A DNA stretch of 64,000 bases from Neisseria montereyensis (GTDB taxonomy: Bacteria; Pseudomonadota; Gammaproteobacteria; Burkholderiales; Neisseriaceae). The stretch lies in contig NZ_JANUXW010000007.1 in NCBI RefSeq assembly GCF_024834045.1, positions 44,219 through 108,218 on the forward strand, given 5' to 3'. This document shows, piece after piece, positions 62,701-64,000 of this stretch. How positions within the stretch are numbered: position 1 is the first letter of the stretch; every line of letters starts with the position of its first letter. Under the pieces are notes generated by a model. The model searched no databases. It was not told the origin of the DNA and worked only from the letters and a program-made list of their open reading frames with translations. Both the position numbers and the translations under genes were made by a program.

Positions 62701-63183
62701 GCCAATAAATCTGTTTGATGCCTATCCACAACTTATAACAACACCAACCAACCCGAATTTAGTACTTAATATTTAATCAGAAAAATAGCTTAATCCCTCT
62801 ATCACTCCCAACCGCAGCACTATCAAAACATCTTTGTCCTCTCGGGTTATTTCCTAATAATCAGCCCCATCAAAAATCACCACTGTTGCATAAATCATAT
62901 ATTAAAACATAAATACCATATCAATATTTGCATGAATTTATCATAAATGATAAATTCCAAAAATATGACATAAGTTATTTTTAATATGTGTAAATAAATT
63001 TATCTTTATAAATTTAAATCAACTATTTAACAAGTTAATTTATATTAAGAAAGGGAGCTGAAATGATGTTAAAAAATCATATTAAATGACAAAAAGATAT
63101 AAAAAACAGCCTAATACAGCATACTAAGAAAATTAAAAAAACACTACATAAAAAATAATTAACAACATTACGGAAATAAAAAA
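62701..63183. promoter_or_regulatory. AT-rich leader of the adhesin gene
   Basis: A strongly AT-rich stretch of about 480 bp with many TATA-like hexamers. It contains a tiny frame with a very good ribosome site (see 63063..63089). No larger gene is seen on either strand. Confidence 0.6.
63063..63089 (+). CDS. Possible 8-codon leader peptide
   Basis: GGGAG at 63053-63057 is five bases before ATG 63063, followed by codons for MMLKNHIK and TGA at 63087-63089. The Shine-Dalgarno is far better than that of the large adhesin frame downstream. It may be a translated leader or chance. Confidence 0.35.
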   Translation: MMLKNHIK

Positions 63184-64000
63184 ATGTCCAATCCAATCAT
63201 GATTGCCGTAGGCAAAAGCAACAGCTCGTCAAATACTGTACTTCACTCTGTCCACCCCAACTCAGGCCAACCTGTTTATATACAGGCTTTCGACCAAGCA
63301 CACTACCGTTTGGCAGATGCCGAAACTGGCTTAACGCCCGAAAATTTGGAATTTACCCGCAACGGCAACGATTTATATATTCAAACAACAAATTCCACTT
63401 CTGAAACACCTGATATTGTTATTAAAAATTACTACACTTACTACCCTGAAGTGGTGGGCAACAGCCTACCTGCAGGCTTTTATGCAGCCGATAACACCCA
63501 AGAATATACGGTTGAAACAACACAAGAAACACAATTAGCCGAAGAGGTTACCATCAACTCATCTCCACAAGAGACCGGCGGTAGCAAAATACCCCTTGCA
63601 CTCGGCGGATTAGTCGGAGCAGGCCTGGTAGGCGCCCTAGCCGGAGGCGGTGGCGGCGGTTCGTCCGAACACAATGATACAAAAGCCACAAATGTATCAT
63701 CCATAGCTAATCCGTCTAAAGCGGATACTTCATCCCAACCCCAACAAAATAGCAGCCAACCATCGGTAGAAGCTAAAAACAACACTACTTCAACAATAAA
63801 ACAAACTGAGCCTACTATTTCAACCGAATCTGAAGATAAAACCACCAATCAATCTTCAGATTCAGAAAATGTGCCTGAAACACCTGATACAAAACAGGAA
63901 AATACTACACAACAGCCGTCTGAAACCAATAAACAGCCGGAAGAAAACCAGGCTGTTCAACCACCGTTAGAAACTGAAAAAAACGATACAACCGCAGAAC
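63184..64000 (+). CDS. N-terminus of a large BapA-like secreted adhesin (partial)
   Basis: An open frame runs from ATG 63184 off the window end (272 residues visible). Residues 1-115 resemble the BapA-prefix domain of giant Ig-repeat surface proteins (QPVYIQAFDQAHYRLADAET, GLTPENLEFTRNGNDLYIQT, DIVIKNYYTYYPE). A glycine-rich hydrophobic stretch follows (about 139-162, IPLALGGLVGAGLVGALAGG), then a long Ser/Thr/Gln/Glu-rich linker. There is no Sec signal peptide, so a type I secretion route is expected. An in-frame DUS is read as QQPSETN. Confidence 0.75.
   Translation, partial: MSNPIMIAVGKSNSSSNTVLHSVHPNSGQPVYIQAFDQAHYRLADAETGLTPENLEFTRNGNDLYIQTTNSTSETPDIVIKNYYTYYPEVVGNSLPAGFYAADNTQEYTVETTQETQLAEEVTINSSPQETGGSKIPLALGGLVGAGLVGALAGGGGGGSSEHNDTKATNVSSIANPSKADTSSQPQQNSSQPSVEAKNNTTSTIKQTEPTISTESEDKTTNQSSDSENVPETPDTKQENTTQQPSETNKQPEENQAVQPPLETEKNDTTAE

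Noticed and set aside
63480-63848. Open frame on the minus strand inside the adhesin gene
   Set aside because: The plus strand gives a continuous BapA-like protein; the reverse frame is an artefact of its composition.

Overview
The window is chromosome of a Neisseria species (or a very close Neisseriaceae relative). The 10-mer GCCGTCTGAA, usually as AGGCCGTCTGAA (the AG-DUS dialect of the neisserial DNA uptake sequence), is scattered throughout, often as inverted pairs that form terminator hairpins behind host genes. The host gene content (thiC-thiO-thiS-thiG under a TPP riboswitch, metG, groES/groEL, topA, phhA/phhB, a LigE-type ligase) agrees.

Positions 1 to about 38,640 are most of a Mu-like transposable prophage lying on the minus strand; the window opens inside its tail genes, so its far end is not visible. 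Read in phage order (right to left) it has: transposase-binding repeats at the end; an outward-facing S24-type repressor; a control region; a Ner-like regulator, MuA-type transposase and MuB-type ATPase; a block of small early genes including Gam, a phage RdgC, a lipoprotein and a membrane protein; a Rha regulator; GemA and Mor; a lysis cassette; small and large terminase, portal, MuF head protein, protease/scaffold, lambda D- and E-like head proteins; then a long-tailed, non-contractile tail module (terminator, tube, 1415-residue tape measure, tip proteins). There is no sheath, so this is a transposable siphovirus of the B3/D3112 type, not a myovirus like Mu. Hairpins separate early, middle (GemA-Mor) and late units, and Mor is expected to turn on the late genes.

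The most interesting phage locus is 17291..18951. The MuF head protein has a long C-terminal extension that looks like a polymorphic-toxin nuclease, and a small acidic gene overlaps its end by four bases, in the place expected for an immunity gene. The prophage sits inside the gene for a secreted ATP-dependent DNA ligase (LigE type) at about 38,640. It leaves the nucleotidyltransferase domain but removes the OB-fold, in a genus that is naturally competent.

From 38.6 to 64 kb is host DNA: a metallo-beta-lactamase-fold hydrolase, a DUF937/OmpA envelope protein, the thiamine operon, a thioesterase, rsmD, an AT-rich four-helix membrane protein, topA, an adhesin-E-like lipoprotein, phhB/phhA, a photolyase, initiator tRNA-fMet, metG, an ABC-2 exporter pair, groES/groEL with a lipoprotein gene inserted between them, an S49 (SppA-like) peptidase, and the N-terminus of a large BapA-like secreted adhesin that runs off the end.
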